Of a stretch of DNA of 64,000 bases, positions 29,627 through 39,410 are shown piece after piece. Each line of letters starts with the position of its first letter. Positions within the stretch are counted from its first letter, which is position 1. The DNA comes from Erwinia mallotivora (GTDB lineage Bacteria; Pseudomonadota; Gammaproteobacteria; Enterobacterales; Enterobacteriaceae): contig NZ_JFHN01000029.1 in the NCBI RefSeq assembly GCF_000590885.1, forward strand, positions 1 through 64,000, read 5' to 3'. The notes under the pieces are model-generated. The model saw only the letters and a list, made by a program, of their open reading frames with translations. It was not told the origin of the DNA and did not search any database. The position numbers and the translations under genes were made by a program.

Positions 29627-30628
29627 TTATTTTTTACGCCAGCGCCAGACGCGCCATAACCAGAGCAGCAACTGATACCACTGGCGAATTCCCCGTGCAT
29701 TTCGCAACATCAGTCCCGGTGTTTTACTGGCAAACAGATCGGCAATCATCGTCTGACGCGCCTGCTCGTCGGGTTCACGACGTAACGAGTGGCAGACGAT
29801 CAACGCTTCTTTGGTTACCTGCCGGTAGACTGCCGCAGGAATAGTAACCTTCTGACGATAACGCTGATTGATTTCGTCCAGCATTCTGGCGATTTTAAGA
29901 TAATGCCGCTGATATTCGGCGTTACGCATGCCGGTGCGTTTCTGGTTGCTGATCGACTGGTCATGGACGTAGTAACGATACATGACTTTTTCGTTGTAGC
30001 GCACTCTTTGTGCATTGAGCATCAGTTCGGTGGTCCACGGAATATCCTGGTGATGCAGTCCGGGCTCAAAGCACAGCTGAAGCTTTTCGATTAACGCACG
30101 ACGGTAGATACCCAGCCAAACCACATGCAGATAGCGATTGGTCGATAATGCTTTGCCGAGCCACTCGGCACCACTCAGCACGGTGGTTGATTGCAGGCGA
30201 TCGGTTGGGATCAGCGGTTTGGCACGGCCACTCCCCCAGAATACCCGCTCCGCATTGCATTGCGCCACATCCAGATCGTCAGTGAGTGCCATAGTCATCA
30301 GAGTGCTGTACATCTCTGGTGATAAAGTGTCATCGGCATCGGGAAAGGTGACATATTGCCCGCTGGCAACGGCCATGCCCGTATTGCGCGCCCGGGAAAC
30401 CCCACCATTCTGCTGATCGATAACCTGGATATGCGGATACTGTGCGGCATAGCGATGGGCCATTTCTGCTGATTCATCAGTAGAACCATCATTAACGATG
30501 ATAATTTCGACAGAATCCAGCGTTTGCGCCAGTACGGACTCAATAAAAGCCTGGAAACTCTTACCAGCGTTGTACATCGGGACAATCACGCTCAACTGCG
30601 GCGCGGAGGGTTCAGAATGCGGCTTCAT
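29627..30628 (-). CDS. waaH: GT2 glycosyltransferase similar to WaaH (YibD)
   Basis: 333 aa. GT-A fold with SVIVPMYNAGKSF, IIIVNDGSTDES and the DADDT metal site. Internal strings DDLDVAQCNAERVF, GLHHQDIPWTTELM and QRHYLKIARML parallel E. coli WaaH/YibD, which adds glucuronic acid to the outer heptose under PhoB control. The frame starts 2 nt after the preceding GT9 gene. The symbol rests on recalled similarity; the sugar is not provable here. Confidence 0.75.
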   Translation of the reverse strand: MKPHSEPSAPQLSVIVPMYNAGKSFQAFIESVLAQTLDSVEIIIVNDGSTDESAEMAHRYAAQYPHIQVIDQQNGGVSRARNTGMAVASGQYVTFPDADDTLSPEMYSTLMTMALTDDLDVAQCNAERVFWGSGRAKPLIPTDRLQSTTVLSGAEWLGKALSTNRYLHVVWLGIYRRALIEKLQLCFEPGLHHQDIPWTTELMLNAQRVRYNEKVMYRYYVHDQSISNQKRTGMRNAEYQRHYLKIARMLDEINQRYRQKVTIPAAVYRQVTKEALIVCHSLRREPDEQARQTMIADLFASKTPGLMLRNARGIRQWYQLLLWLWRVWRWRKK

Positions 30629-30630
30629 AC

Positions 30631-31734
30631 TCAGGGTAATATCTTCTTTTCTGTCAGGTGTTGCGGACTGCGTGTGCAGATAAAGTCGTAAATATCATCC
30701 AGCTTGCGCGCATCAAGCGCAAAAAGCTTTTCAGCCGGATAGACAAATTTGTAAGGGGCCTGAAAGACAAATGATGACGGGGCGATATGATCTGGCCCTA
30801 TCAACAATACTTCACCTAAAGGTCGCTGCTCTTCAACACTGCATGGGCCATAGATCAGCACAATCGGCACGTTTTGTGAGTCAGCGATGTAGACATTTCC
30901 GGAGTCTGAGGCGACATAAAAGTCCATATTGCCAATTGCCCAGGGCAACTCTTCAAGCGTGAGTTTGCCAATCATGTTGACAATGTTATGGCTCTCATCC
31001 AGCACGTTGTACAGCTGTTGCAGCCACGGATTTTCTGAGGGTGTGCCAAATACATAGAACAGGCATGGCAGTGGACTCAGCCGCTCAAACAGTTTTTTCC
31101 ATGTGGCAGCCGGGATGGTTTTGGCCTGATTGCCAGCGGAAATGCTGATGCCAATCCTGATCATATCCGGACGTAATAACTCTTCCGGTGGATTTTGCGG
31201 CTGATAGAGCGGCAGGGTGGCATGCTTGGGATAGCTTACCCGGCTCAGCGTGCGGTCTGCCAGCCGGAGATAGCTTTCCACCGTCAGCGAGGTTTTGCTG
31301 TGTTCAACAATACCGTCAGCCGTCGCGTAGAAAAGAGCGTGGTACCATTTTCTACGGTAGGTTGAGAGAAACTGTTTATTTGAAGCATTACAAATCGCGG
31401 CACAGAACAGATTCAGGCCGTCAGGATGTAGCAGGTAAATATTGTCGTAGCGATTGATCAGCATGAAGGCCAGCTTCAGCTTGTTAAGCGTGCTGCTCTT
31501 ATAGTCTTCAACGTAGAACACCTCCTCAAGGGTGGCGTCATACTTCGCCAGCGGCGCAACCGTTCGGCTCAGCAGGGCATCGCTCTGTCTGAGATGTTTC
31601 AGCAGCGGGGTGATATTGATGAAATCCCCGATTTTCGCCGTCTGGATCACCAGATTGCGGGATGGCTTTCTGTGGCCCAGCTTCTTTAGCAGCTTCAGAG
31701 GCAGCAGAAGCAGGAATAAAAACACATAATTCAC
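30631..31734 (-). CDS. GT9 heptosyltransferase-type protein
   Basis: 367 aa. It starts with a hydrophobic segment (YVFLFLLLLPLKLL), then AKIGDFINITPLLKHL, the GT9 N-domain. Near 280-300 come YVASDSGNVYIADSQNVPIVLIYGP, the ADP-heptose site region. It belongs with heptosyltransferases but is not WaaC, WaaF or WaaQ, all of which are separate genes here. The exact acceptor is unknown. It is followed closely by the waaH-like gene. Confidence 0.75.
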   Translation of the reverse strand: MNYVFLFLLLLPLKLLKKLGHRKPSRNLVIQTAKIGDFINITPLLKHLRQSDALLSRTVAPLAKYDATLEEVFYVEDYKSSTLNKLKLAFMLINRYDNIYLLHPDGLNLFCAAICNASNKQFLSTYRRKWYHALFYATADGIVEHSKTSLTVESYLRLADRTLSRVSYPKHATLPLYQPQNPPEELLRPDMIRIGISISAGNQAKTIPAATWKKLFERLSPLPCLFYVFGTPSENPWLQQLYNVLDESHNIVNMIGKLTLEELPWAIGNMDFYVASDSGNVYIADSQNVPIVLIYGPCSVEEQRPLGEVLLIGPDHIAPSSFVFQAPYKFVYPAEKLFALDARKLDDIYDFICTRSPQHLTEKKILP

Positions 31735-31943
31735 GCCCCGTTCTCCCTGAGCGAAATGAACCCTGTCCAGTCAGCAATGGAACCGGCAGGTGTTAAGATT
31801 TTGCACATATTTATCACTGAGTTCTGATATCTGTTCCTGTTCACCATCACTATCATGGGGTAAAACCTTAAATCATGATGAAAGAAAAGTGTGATCTTCA
31901 TCCGTAATGAAGCTGTGTGATAAACGAAAAGCGCGGCAATCAT
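31731..31943 (-). CDS. Small open frame between two LPS genes
   Basis: 70 aa, starting with an ATG that overlaps the stop of the upstream GT4 gene and ending at the start of the GT9 gene. Its start MIAALFVYHTASLRMKITLFFHHDLRFYP does not match a family I know. It could be the 5' relic of a lost glycosyltransferase, or chance. It is the only candidate in this 205-nt gap. Confidence 0.25.
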   Translation of the reverse strand: MIAALFVYHTASLRMKITLFFHHDLRFYPMIVMVNRNRYQNSVINMCKILTPAGSIADWTGFISLRENGA

Positions 31944-33085
31944 AATGACGTTTTCTGATGATACATGTCAGAAGGGTTCTTATTTTTATCAATTAAATCA
32001 ATGTATTGTTGGCATATTTTCTCAACGCTGTAAGGTTGGAGATTCAGCCTGGTAACATCGGGCGGATTGTCCCAGATATCTTTCATGGTGGCTGCCAGCG
32101 AATCGTCATTCATCTCTGCCAGTCCACGGGCAAGATCGCCCGTCAGAATGCTGGTTGGCCCACCCGGACAGCGGGTGCTGACAACCGGCGTATGGCAAAT
32201 CAACGCCTCAACCAGCACATTGCCAAAGCCTTCACTGTCGGAGCTGACCACCAGCATTCGGGCATGGCGTATCCAGGGATAGGGATTGCTGGTAAAACCC
32301 TTGAAAACAACCCTGTCGCTGATAGCCAGCTCACAGGTCAGCGCTTTCAGTTTTGTGGTGATTTCATCACTGCCCTGACCAATCAGTACCAGTGGTGCAG
32401 TCAGACCACTTCTGGCATAGGCTCGCAGCAGGCGATCGTGGCGTTTGGTTTCATGGAAACGTCCTACATGAATCAGGTAATCCTGCCCGGCCATTTTGCA
32501 GGGTTTAAAAGATTGCGCCAGCACCGCCTCAAAATCAAAAGGGTTAAAAATAACCACTTCCCGGGCAGGCTGAATGTGGAAAGCCTGCTTAAGATCGTCA
32601 ATAACATATTGTGAAACGCCCAGCACATTACGGTTTTGATAGACTTTTCTGGTCTTGGCTTTTTTCAGCCATAACGAAAATCCGCTGCGTTGTGCCAGAT
32701 AAGAGGCAGAAAAAACGCCGTGCAGGCAGAACCAGGTTTTCGACGGGGACAGCGCGGTGCAGCGTCTGACAATGCGGTCGGTTTTGTGCAGGTGAGAAAC
32801 GACCAGATCAAAGCTTCCACCTTCTTCTTCCGCCGCAACAATCGCCTGATTCAGCAGCTGCGCACGGCGACTCAGTTCCGTCAGTTTTCGCCAGGGTTTC
32901 TGGCAGCGATCTTTAATAACCAGATAATGCAGGCCATCAGGGATAGGGTAATCACACACGGTTCGCAGTGAAAACAGTGAAACGCGGTGGCCGCGTTCCA
33001 TCAGTCCCCGGGCCAGCGTGAGCACCACCTTCTCAGCACCTCCGCCGGGCAAGCCATCAATGATCATCAAAATACGCTTGGACAA
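31940..33085 (-). CDS. GT4 glycosyltransferase of the LPS core locus
   Basis: 381 aa from TTG 33085. The N-terminus ILMIIDGLPGGGAEKVVLTLARGL is the typical acceptor-domain start, with VGRFHETKRHDRLL and SSDSEGFGNVLVEALICHTPVVST marking the C-terminal donor domain. The TTG is preferred because AAGGG lies about 8 nt upstream and the family start follows at once; an ATG at 33166 would add 27 unrelated residues including a CxxC-like string. It is divergent from the deacetylase gene. The sugar and acceptor are unknown; WabH-like or WabM-like roles are possible. Confidence 0.75.
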   Translation of the reverse strand: MSKRILMIIDGLPGGGAEKVVLTLARGLMERGHRVSLFSLRTVCDYPIPDGLHYLVIKDRCQKPWRKLTELSRRAQLLNQAIVAAEEEGGSFDLVVSHLHKTDRIVRRCTALSPSKTWFCLHGVFSASYLAQRSGFSLWLKKAKTRKVYQNRNVLGVSQYVIDDLKQAFHIQPAREVVIFNPFDFEAVLAQSFKPCKMAGQDYLIHVGRFHETKRHDRLLRAYARSGLTAPLVLIGQGSDEITTKLKALTCELAISDRVVFKGFTSNPYPWIRHARMLVVSSDSEGFGNVLVEALICHTPVVSTRCPGGPTSILTGDLARGLAEMNDDSLAATMKDIWDNPPDVTRLNLQPYSVEKICQQYIDLIDKNKNPSDMYHQKTSL

Positions 33086-33389
33086 TTTTTCACCCTTAGA
33101 CAGAGGCACTTTTTCGCGGGAAGGTGTGTTTTCCCTTCCGCACTCAATACAACTTATTGTTGCCATATTTAATGCAGACCATCCCTTTATCCTGAGCGGG
33201 TTAATGATGTCGTGCCGATCTCAGGAATCTGCTTACCCACCTGCGTTGTCTGTTGAGGTTATCTTAAAAAATTAATAAAGATAGTGCTATCCGAATCGGT
33301 CCACCGCAGAGTGAGGAGACAAATCTCTTTGCGTCTCTTCAGGGGGCTGCGTAACATACCGCCAGGGTCATCGTGGAGCCGCAACCAGC

Positions 33390-34373
33390 ATGAGCAAACC
33401 AGCATTTTTAATCACTATTGATACCGAAGGCGACAATCTTTGGCGTAACCGATCGGGCAATGTTACGACCAGAAACGCGGCATTTCTTGCCCGCTTCCAG
33501 CAGATTTGTGAAAAATATGCCTTTAAACCAACCTGGCTGACCAACTATGAAATGGCCACAGACCCGGTATACATCGAGTTTGCTCGCGATGTGCTCGCCC
33601 GCAACGCCGGGGAGATTGGGATGCATCTGCATGCCTGGAACAGTCCTCCTGACTATCCGCTGACAGAAAATGACTGGCAGTTTCAACCCTATCTGATTGA
33701 GTACCCTCGTGAAGAGATGCGCAAAAAAGTGGCGTTTATGACCGGGTTGCTGGAAAAAACCTTTGCGACAAAAATGCTCAGTCATCGTGCAGGTCGTTGG
33801 GCCTTCAACGAATATTACGCGCAGTTATTAGTTGAATTTGGCTACCGGGTGGATTGTTCGGTGACACCGGGAGTGAACTGGCAATACTCTCCGGGCGCGC
33901 CGCAGGGTAAGGGGGGGACCGATTACAGTCGTTTTCCACGCAGCGCCTATTATATTGATCCTCATGACATTTCTCGTTCAGGAGAGTCTGCTCTGCTGGA
34001 AGTGCCGATGAGTATCCAGTACCGGCATTCCGCGCTGATGAACATGCTTAAACAGGGATATGACAGCCTGCGCGGTAAAAAACGCAGTCCTTCGGTGCAC
34101 TGGCTACGCCCGGTGGGCGGGAACGTTGAGCAAATGATTAACGTGGCGGAAAAATCCCTCTCATCCGGAGCAGATTACGTCGAATTTATGCTGCATTCTT
34201 CTGAATTTATGCCTGACGGAAGTCCGACGTTTAAAACCGAAGCGGATATCGAGCGGCTTTATGATGATCTTGACCGACTCTTCTCATGGTTACACAGCCG
34301 GACTCGTGGGATGACGCTGGCGGAGTATGCTGCTGATAAATCAGCCAGCGCTCCGGCGAAATCAATCAGCTGA
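33390..34373 (+). CDS. Polysaccharide-deacetylase-like protein, WalW type
   Basis: 327 aa. It starts FLITIDTEGDNLW (NodB-type catalytic Asp pair region), then GEIGMHLHAW carries metal-binding His residues, and LHSSEFMPDGSP near the end holds another conserved His. This matches the carbohydrate-esterase family-4 relatives found in LPS core clusters of Proteus and Providencia (WalW), thought to deacetylate a HexNAc in the core. It is the only plus-strand gene in the waa locus. No signal peptide, so it would act in the cytoplasm. Function is inferred. Confidence 0.72.
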   Translation: MSKPAFLITIDTEGDNLWRNRSGNVTTRNAAFLARFQQICEKYAFKPTWLTNYEMATDPVYIEFARDVLARNAGEIGMHLHAWNSPPDYPLTENDWQFQPYLIEYPREEMRKKVAFMTGLLEKTFATKMLSHRAGRWAFNEYYAQLLVEFGYRVDCSVTPGVNWQYSPGAPQGKGGTDYSRFPRSAYYIDPHDISRSGESALLEVPMSIQYRHSALMNMLKQGYDSLRGKKRSPSVHWLRPVGGNVEQMINVAEKSLSSGADYVEFMLHSSEFMPDGSPTFKTEADIERLYDDLDRLFSWLHSRTRGMTLAEYAADKSASAPAKSIS

Positions 34374-34461
34374 CGCTTTTAATCTGCGGGCTGTTTATTA
34401 CGGTGGGTGAGAATGCTGCCTGAAGATGCCGGTAATCGTCAGGTTGCAAACTGCGTCCTCT

Positions 34462-35379
34462 TCACATACCCCGTTTGCGCACGGCCAGCATCTTTCTTTT
34501 ATAACTCATCCTGATTTTGCTGTTCAGCAGAAAGCGCCCAAGACTGATTCTGGCAATACGCTCTTTCACCGTATTGCCCTGTGAGGTTCCACGCAGGGCG
34601 GGATGATAACGATTGGCAATATCCAGCCAGTGGCAGGTTATCAGGTGTTCAAATCGGGCAGGCAGAACCTTGTCCATATTTTGCGTTGCTGCAATCAGAC
34701 AGCTGATTTTGCGCTCATCTATAGCCGTCGACAGGCTGTGCTGGTGCTTACGATACAGATAGAAGCCGCTGGTGCTGAACAGTGTTTTCTTACTGTGAGT
34801 CAGTAACAGCGGAAACAGCCAGGTGTCTTCATAACAGATGAAGTCCGGAAAAGCATGTTGTTGTAGCAGCGTTCTGGAAAAGAACTGACCGATGAAATGC
34901 GCCTGGAAGTCACGATGTACCAGAAAACGTTCGATTGCATCGTTTCTGGTCAGTTCGGTGTGTTCACCGGGTTGCCACTGTAACCTCGGGAGCTCGTGGC
35001 GAACTTCGATAATTTTACTCAGCAGGATGTCGGGAGTGTGCATCCTCAGCGTATGCAACCTGTCGTGCAAGGCGCAGGGCAGCAGTTTGTCATCCCCGTC
35101 AACCATCAGAATGTAATCACCACAGGCCAGCTTAACGGCATGATTACGAACTTTACCTACGTTGCGGTAGTCAGTATGGAAACTGCGCAAAAGCGGCAGC
35201 CGTTGTGCGTAGTCATCAATGATCGCCTGAGTATTGTCCGTGGAAGCGTCATTAACAATCACAATCTCCGCCCGTGGCAGTGACTCGCCCAGTGATGCAA
35301 CGATACTGTCTAAGGTCTCGGCAAGATAATCGCCACAGTTGTGTGCGGCGATCAGGATGCTCAGGCAGGGTGCTGTCAT
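34462..35379 (-). CDS. GT2 glycosyltransferase downstream of waaC
   Basis: 305 aa. GT-A fold: LSILIAAHNCGDYLAETLDSI, EIVIVNDASTDNTQ, then MVDGDDKLLP as the DxD-type metal site. It occupies the place that the O-antigen ligase gene waaL holds after waaC in E. coli, but it is clearly a cytoplasmic sugar transferase and not a ligase. Gap to waaC is 14 nt, so it is in the hldD operon. Specificity unknown. Confidence 0.78.
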   Translation of the reverse strand: MTAPCLSILIAAHNCGDYLAETLDSIVASLGESLPRAEIVIVNDASTDNTQAIIDDYAQRLPLLRSFHTDYRNVGKVRNHAVKLACGDYILMVDGDDKLLPCALHDRLHTLRMHTPDILLSKIIEVRHELPRLQWQPGEHTELTRNDAIERFLVHRDFQAHFIGQFFSRTLLQQHAFPDFICYEDTWLFPLLLTHSKKTLFSTSGFYLYRKHQHSLSTAIDERKISCLIAATQNMDKVLPARFEHLITCHWLDIANRYHPALRGTSQGNTVKERIARISLGRFLLNSKIRMSYKRKMLAVRKRGM

Positions 35380-35393
35380 CTTTTTTTAATCTT

Positions 35394-36362
35394 TCACGCG
35401 ATCAGAGGGAGGAGATGTTCGGCCACAGTCTCCGCTGAAATATCAGCCATATTATTGCCCTTATTTGGGCGCAGTACGAACTGATTTTTACCATAACCAC
35501 CAATCAGTCCCGGGTCGGTAGGTCCATAAAGCGTAATATTAGGACGATCCAGAGCGGCAGTCAGATGACTCAGTCCGGTATCGACTGACACCACCGCTTT
35601 CGCTCCGGCCAGCGTGCGGGCCACCTTTTCCAGCGTCAGCCTGGGCAACACTTCCACATACTCAAAACCTTCTGCCAGTCTCAGCGCCCGCTGGTGTTCC
35701 TTTTCGGTTCCCCACGGCAGTTTGATCTTCAGTCCGCAGGTTTCCACTAATGCTGTCAGTTGACGCCAGTTTTCTTCAGGCCAGTGCTTCGCCTCGCGCG
35801 TGGTGGCATGCAGGAATACCAGATAGTTTCCGGCATCGGCAGGCGGTTCGGTCAGAAAATGTGCGGCGATAGCATAATCACCCTGCGTATCAGGCAGCGG
35901 GTAACCCAGGCTTTTGGCGAACAGTTCGCGTGTGCGTTGCACGGCATGCTGCTGTTTATTGATTTCATGCCGTTTGTCATACCACCAGCTGGCGAAAGGC
36001 TCACGCGCGCTGCGGCTGTCCTGACCGTGCTTAATGCCTTTGGCAATACGGGTAACCAGTGCGGCGCTTTTGATTAATCCCTGTGCATCAATAACCAGGT
36101 CGTAATGACGTGACTGGAGCTCGCGTTTAAACAGAAAACGCTGCTCGCGAACTTCACTGCCAAACCAGTGCTTGCGCCAGCGCCGGATGGCAACCGGGAT
36201 CACCCGGTCTACCGCAGGATGCCAGCCGGGAATTTGTGCAAATCCCTCTTCCACCACCCAGTCAAAACGAATATCGGGTAACGCCTGCATGGCATCTGTC
36301 AGGGCGGGCAGGGTGTGCAGCACATCCCCCATTGATGAGGTTTTAACGATCAGGACCTGCAT
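35394..36362 (-). CDS. waaC: LPS heptosyltransferase I
   Basis: 322 aa, GT9. It adds the first heptose to Kdo. Landmarks are VLIVKTSSMGDVLHTLPALTDA, HATTREAKHWPEENW, and VSVDTGLSHLTAALDRPNITLYGPTDP in the ADP-heptose domain. It overlaps the end of waaF by 13 nt, so both are co-translated. Confidence 0.96.
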   Translation of the reverse strand: MQVLIVKTSSMGDVLHTLPALTDAMQALPDIRFDWVVEEGFAQIPGWHPAVDRVIPVAIRRWRKHWFGSEVREQRFLFKRELQSRHYDLVIDAQGLIKSAALVTRIAKGIKHGQDSRSAREPFASWWYDKRHEINKQQHAVQRTRELFAKSLGYPLPDTQGDYAIAAHFLTEPPADAGNYLVFLHATTREAKHWPEENWRQLTALVETCGLKIKLPWGTEKEHQRALRLAEGFEYVEVLPRLTLEKVARTLAGAKAVVSVDTGLSHLTAALDRPNITLYGPTDPGLIGGYGKNQFVLRPNKGNNMADISAETVAEHLLPLIA

Positions 36363-37411
36363 GGGTTCTCCAGATGTTCGTCCAGCAGTGTCATCAGCTC
36401 TGTCATTACCCGTTCTGGTTGAATATCGATCAGACTCTGATGGTAGCCTGCTTCACCTTCGCCTTTCCGTACTTTGTGATAACCGGTGATCAAACGGATC
36501 ACGCGCGCTTTGTCTGAAAGCGGAGGGGTAAAGTCCGGACTGCTCGGGCCATACAATGCAATCAGTGGGCGATCGAGGGCGGCAGCAATGTGCATCAGCC
36601 CGGAATCATTACTGACTACGGCCTTGCAGTTAGCCAGCAAAATTACCGCCTGCTCCAGCCTGGTCTCGCCCGCCAGATTGCGGCAGTGCTGACGGGCCTC
36701 ATCCGGCAGACTTTGCAGGATTTGCCTGCCCGTCTGCTGGTCTTTTTCGGAACCGAACAGGGCTATCTGATAACCCGCGTCGATCAACATCCCGGCCAGC
36801 GCGGCATAATGATAATGTGGCCAGCGTTTGGCTGGACCAAATTCTGCTCCCGGACAGAAGCCAATGACGGGCCTTTCTGCTGCCAGATGGAACTGTGCCG
36901 CCGTATGCTGTTTCTCTTCTGCTGAAACGACCAGCGACGGCCAGAGCAGCGGCTGAGGAAGGTCTTTTGCAGAGGCGATCTGCTGTCGGTCATAAGCCAG
37001 TGCCACATAGCGCTCAACCATGAGTGGAAACGCCGCTTTATCCAGCACCCGCATATCGTTCAGCAGGCCGTAGCGCATCTCTCCGCGCCAGCCCGTGCGG
37101 GTTTTGATATTGGCAAAAAAGGGCACCAGCGCAGACTTAAACGAGCCGGGCAGAATGTAAGCGTGATCGTAGCCTTCACTGCGTAAGGCTTGTCCCAGCC
37201 GCCGACGTTCGCCCAGTTGCAGCGCGCCATGACCAAGTGGCATCGCCAGTGCCGTAGTGACTTCCGGCATGCGGGAAAGTAATGGACGGCACCATGCCGG
37301 TGCCATCACGTCGATTACCGCCTCAGGATGTTTGACTTTAAGCGTGCGGTAAAGGCTTTGCGACATCATCATATCGCCGACCCATGACGGGCCGATTACC
37401 AGAATTTTCAT
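36350..37411 (-). CDS. waaF: LPS heptosyltransferase II
   Basis: 353 aa, GT9. It adds heptose II. It begins MKILVIGPSWVGDMMMSQSLYRTL and has NDSGLMHIAAALDRPLIALYGPSSPDFTPPLS. ATG 37411 is chosen over 37420. Second gene of the hldD-waaF-waaC unit. Confidence 0.96.
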   Translation of the reverse strand: MKILVIGPSWVGDMMMSQSLYRTLKVKHPEAVIDVMAPAWCRPLLSRMPEVTTALAMPLGHGALQLGERRRLGQALRSEGYDHAYILPGSFKSALVPFFANIKTRTGWRGEMRYGLLNDMRVLDKAAFPLMVERYVALAYDRQQIASAKDLPQPLLWPSLVVSAEEKQHTAAQFHLAAERPVIGFCPGAEFGPAKRWPHYHYAALAGMLIDAGYQIALFGSEKDQQTGRQILQSLPDEARQHCRNLAGETRLEQAVILLANCKAVVSNDSGLMHIAAALDRPLIALYGPSSPDFTPPLSDKARVIRLITGYHKVRKGEGEAGYHQSLIDIQPERVMTELMTLLDEHLENPCRS

Positions 37412-37427
37412 GACAGGCATTGCCCTG

Positions 37428-38360
37428 TTACACGCTGCGGTTCAGCCAGGCCATATATTCAGCCACGCCTTCGGCCACGGTTTTGAAAGGTTTATCATAT
37501 CCCGCTGCGCGCAGCCTGGTCTGATCCGCCAGGGTGAAAGCCTGATAGCGGCCTTTAAGTTTCTCCGGGAATGGGATGTATTCAATTTCACCTTTCTGAT
37601 GGAAATTCAACGCGGCATCAGCCACTTCCTGGAAAGACTCAGCACGGCCTGTACCACAATTGAAGATACCGGAGACATTGTTCTGCCAGAACCACAGGTT
37701 GACAGCAGCCACATCGCCGACGTAGATAAAGTCACGTTTGAAGTTGTCGCTGCCTGCAAACAGCTTAGGATTTTCACCGTTATTCAACTGGGTGTTCAGG
37801 TGGAAGGCGACGCTGGCCATGCTGCCTTTGTGGCCTTCGCGTGGACCATATACGTTGAAGTAGCGAAAACCGCACACCTGCGATTGCGCTTCAGGCAGAA
37901 TTTGACGGACATAGTGATCGAACAGCATTTTGGAATAACCGTAGACGTTTAGCGGCTGTTCAAACTGACGTTCTTCAATGAAGTTGTCGTTACGACCACC
38001 GTAGGTGGCGGCTGAAGAGGCATACAGGAAGGGGATCTCTCTTTCAAGACAGTAATGCAGCAGCTCTTTGGAGTACTGATAGTTATTATCCATCATGTAC
38101 TTGCCATCCCACTCGGTGGTGGAGGAGCAGGCACCTTCGTGAAACACCGCCTCAACGTCATCAAAATCTTCATTTGCGAGAATGGCAATAAGGAAATCTT
38201 CCTTATCCATATAGTCTGCGATGTTCAAATCCACCAGATTGGCAAATTTGGTGCCATCTTTCAGGTTGTCGACCACCAGAATATCGGTGTGGCCCTGGTC
38301 ATTCAGCGCCTTGATGATATTGCTGCCAATAAATCCTGCGCCGCCAGTGACGATAATCAT
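37428..38360 (-). CDS. hldD: ADP-L-glycero-D-manno-heptose 6-epimerase
   Basis: 310 aa, same length as E. coli. It makes the ADP-heptose used by WaaC, WaaF and WaaQ. The Rossmann motif [11 protein letters not shown], catalytic YGYSKMLFD (YxxxK) and [18 protein letters not shown] are present. It starts the hldD-waaF-waaC-GT2 operon and lies 16 nt before waaF. Confidence 0.97.
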   Translation of the reverse strand: MIIVTGGAGFIGSNIIKALNDQGHTDILVVDNLKDGTKFANLVDLNIADYMDKEDFLIAILANEDFDDVEAVFHEGACSSTTEWDGKYMMDNNYQYSKELLHYCLEREIPFLYASSAATYGGRNDNFIEERQFEQPLNVYGYSKMLFDHYVRQILPEAQSQVCGFRYFNVYGPREGHKGSMASVAFHLNTQLNNGENPKLFAGSDNFKRDFIYVGDVAAVNLWFWQNNVSGIFNCGTGRAESFQEVADAALNFHQKGEIEYIPFPEKLKGRYQAFTLADQTRLRAAGYDKPFKTVAEGVAEYMAWLNRSV

Positions 38361-38498
38361 AAGCTTAAGCCTTAAGAAAAAGTGGGGTGAAACGGGACGT
38401 TCCACACGCTGATACTTTTCATCATAACATTTCAGCAGGGCTCAGGCAGCCAGATGACTCCGTAAGCGAATGCGATGCGCCATTCCGGCCTTTTGCCA

Positions 38499-39410
38499 TC
38501 AACCCTGGTGTTTTTCAGCGTCGGTCAGGTAACGCACTTTTCGCGTGTAATCCTGGCCTTTGAAGGTGAGAGGCGTCAGCGATGACTCAAGGTATTTTTG
38601 CCATTCAGCAAGGGGAAAACCACCGTGTGCGCCAATCACTTCTTGTGGAATTGTTGCGGTGCTGCCGCCAATTTTTTTGGAAACCGGCCAGTTCATCCAG
38701 TCTCCCAGATTGACGGTTTTGAGATCCAGCAAATCCAGCAGCGCCGCCAGTGGTAACTGATCGGTTGGCGGCTGTGAATCGTCCATCAGCTCCCAGGTAT
38801 CCTGAAACAGCGTCAGCCACAGAGGGCAAATACGCTGCCAGGTGCGGCGGGTTGCCGCCAGAAAAGCGCCGTTAACATGATCGACGATAAACGGACGAAT
38901 GGCGTTGCGATAGTAGGCCGGGCGATTATGCTCCGGCGCATTCATCAGCTTGGCAATCATCTTACCCTGACGAAAGCTGGAATAGAGATGGCCATCCAGC
39001 ATGTCGATGACCGGCATCTGAAGCAGATTCAGGTCAGAATCGATCATCAGAATGCCCTCTGTGCGCGCCTGCAACGGTGTCTGGAGCTTGATCAGTCTGC
39101 TGCGGTAAATCTGCTTATAACGGTAGCTCTCTTCGCGAAACGGAACGTCCAGCGTCACTACGCGCGTTTTTGGCGGCAATGAACCAAATTCTTCCTCTGG
39201 CCGGTCGGTAACAATCACAATCTCTTCTGCCATAGTGGCAAAACGGGAAGCAAACAGCGCGCTCAGTAGCGCCTCTTCAATATAATCCTTACCGGTGCAG
39301 GGGATCATTACGGAGGTCACCGCAACGTTACCCTGAACCGCTTTCTGCTGATAAGGGAGGTTGTGGCGCGCACGCACGTGGCGGAATCGGGGGTTAAGAA
39401 ATTCAAACAT
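38499..39410 (-). CDS. Putative glycosyltransferase of unknown family
   Basis: 303 aa from ATG 39410, with the start overlapping the upstream GT4 gene. MIPCTGKDYIEEALLSALFAS, EEIVIVTDRPEEE and a DSDLNLL string (a possible DxD metal site near residue 125) suggest a GT-A-like fold. I do not recognise the family. Upstream in-frame codons to 39479 would extend it but break the overlap. Co-transcribed with the GT4 gene upstream; likely adds to the LPS core or another surface glycan (inference). Confidence 0.6.
   Translation of the reverse strand: MFEFLNPRFRHVRARHNLPYQQKAVQGNVAVTSVMIPCTGKDYIEEALLSALFASRFATMAEEIVIVTDRPEEEFGSLPPKTRVVTLDVPFREESYRYKQIYRSRLIKLQTPLQARTEGILMIDSDLNLLQMPVIDMLDGHLYSSFRQGKMIAKLMNAPEHNRPAYYRNAIRPFIVDHVNGAFLAATRRTWQRICPLWLTLFQDTWELMDDSQPPTDQLPLAALLDLLDLKTVNLGDWMNWPVSKKIGGSTATIPQEVIGAHGGFPLAEWQKYLESSLTPLTFKGQDYTRKVRYLTDAEKHQG

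Noticed and set aside
29789..30094. Plus-strand frames across the LPS glycosyltransferase genes
   Set aside because: They are shadows of the minus-strand genes and show no family motifs.
33353..33363. GGCGGTATGTT on the minus strand, similar to the RfaH ops element
   Set aside because: It differs from the GGCGGTAG core at a conserved base and lies next to the start of the opposite-strand deacetylase gene, so a transcript for the GT4 unit would have to begin inside that gene.
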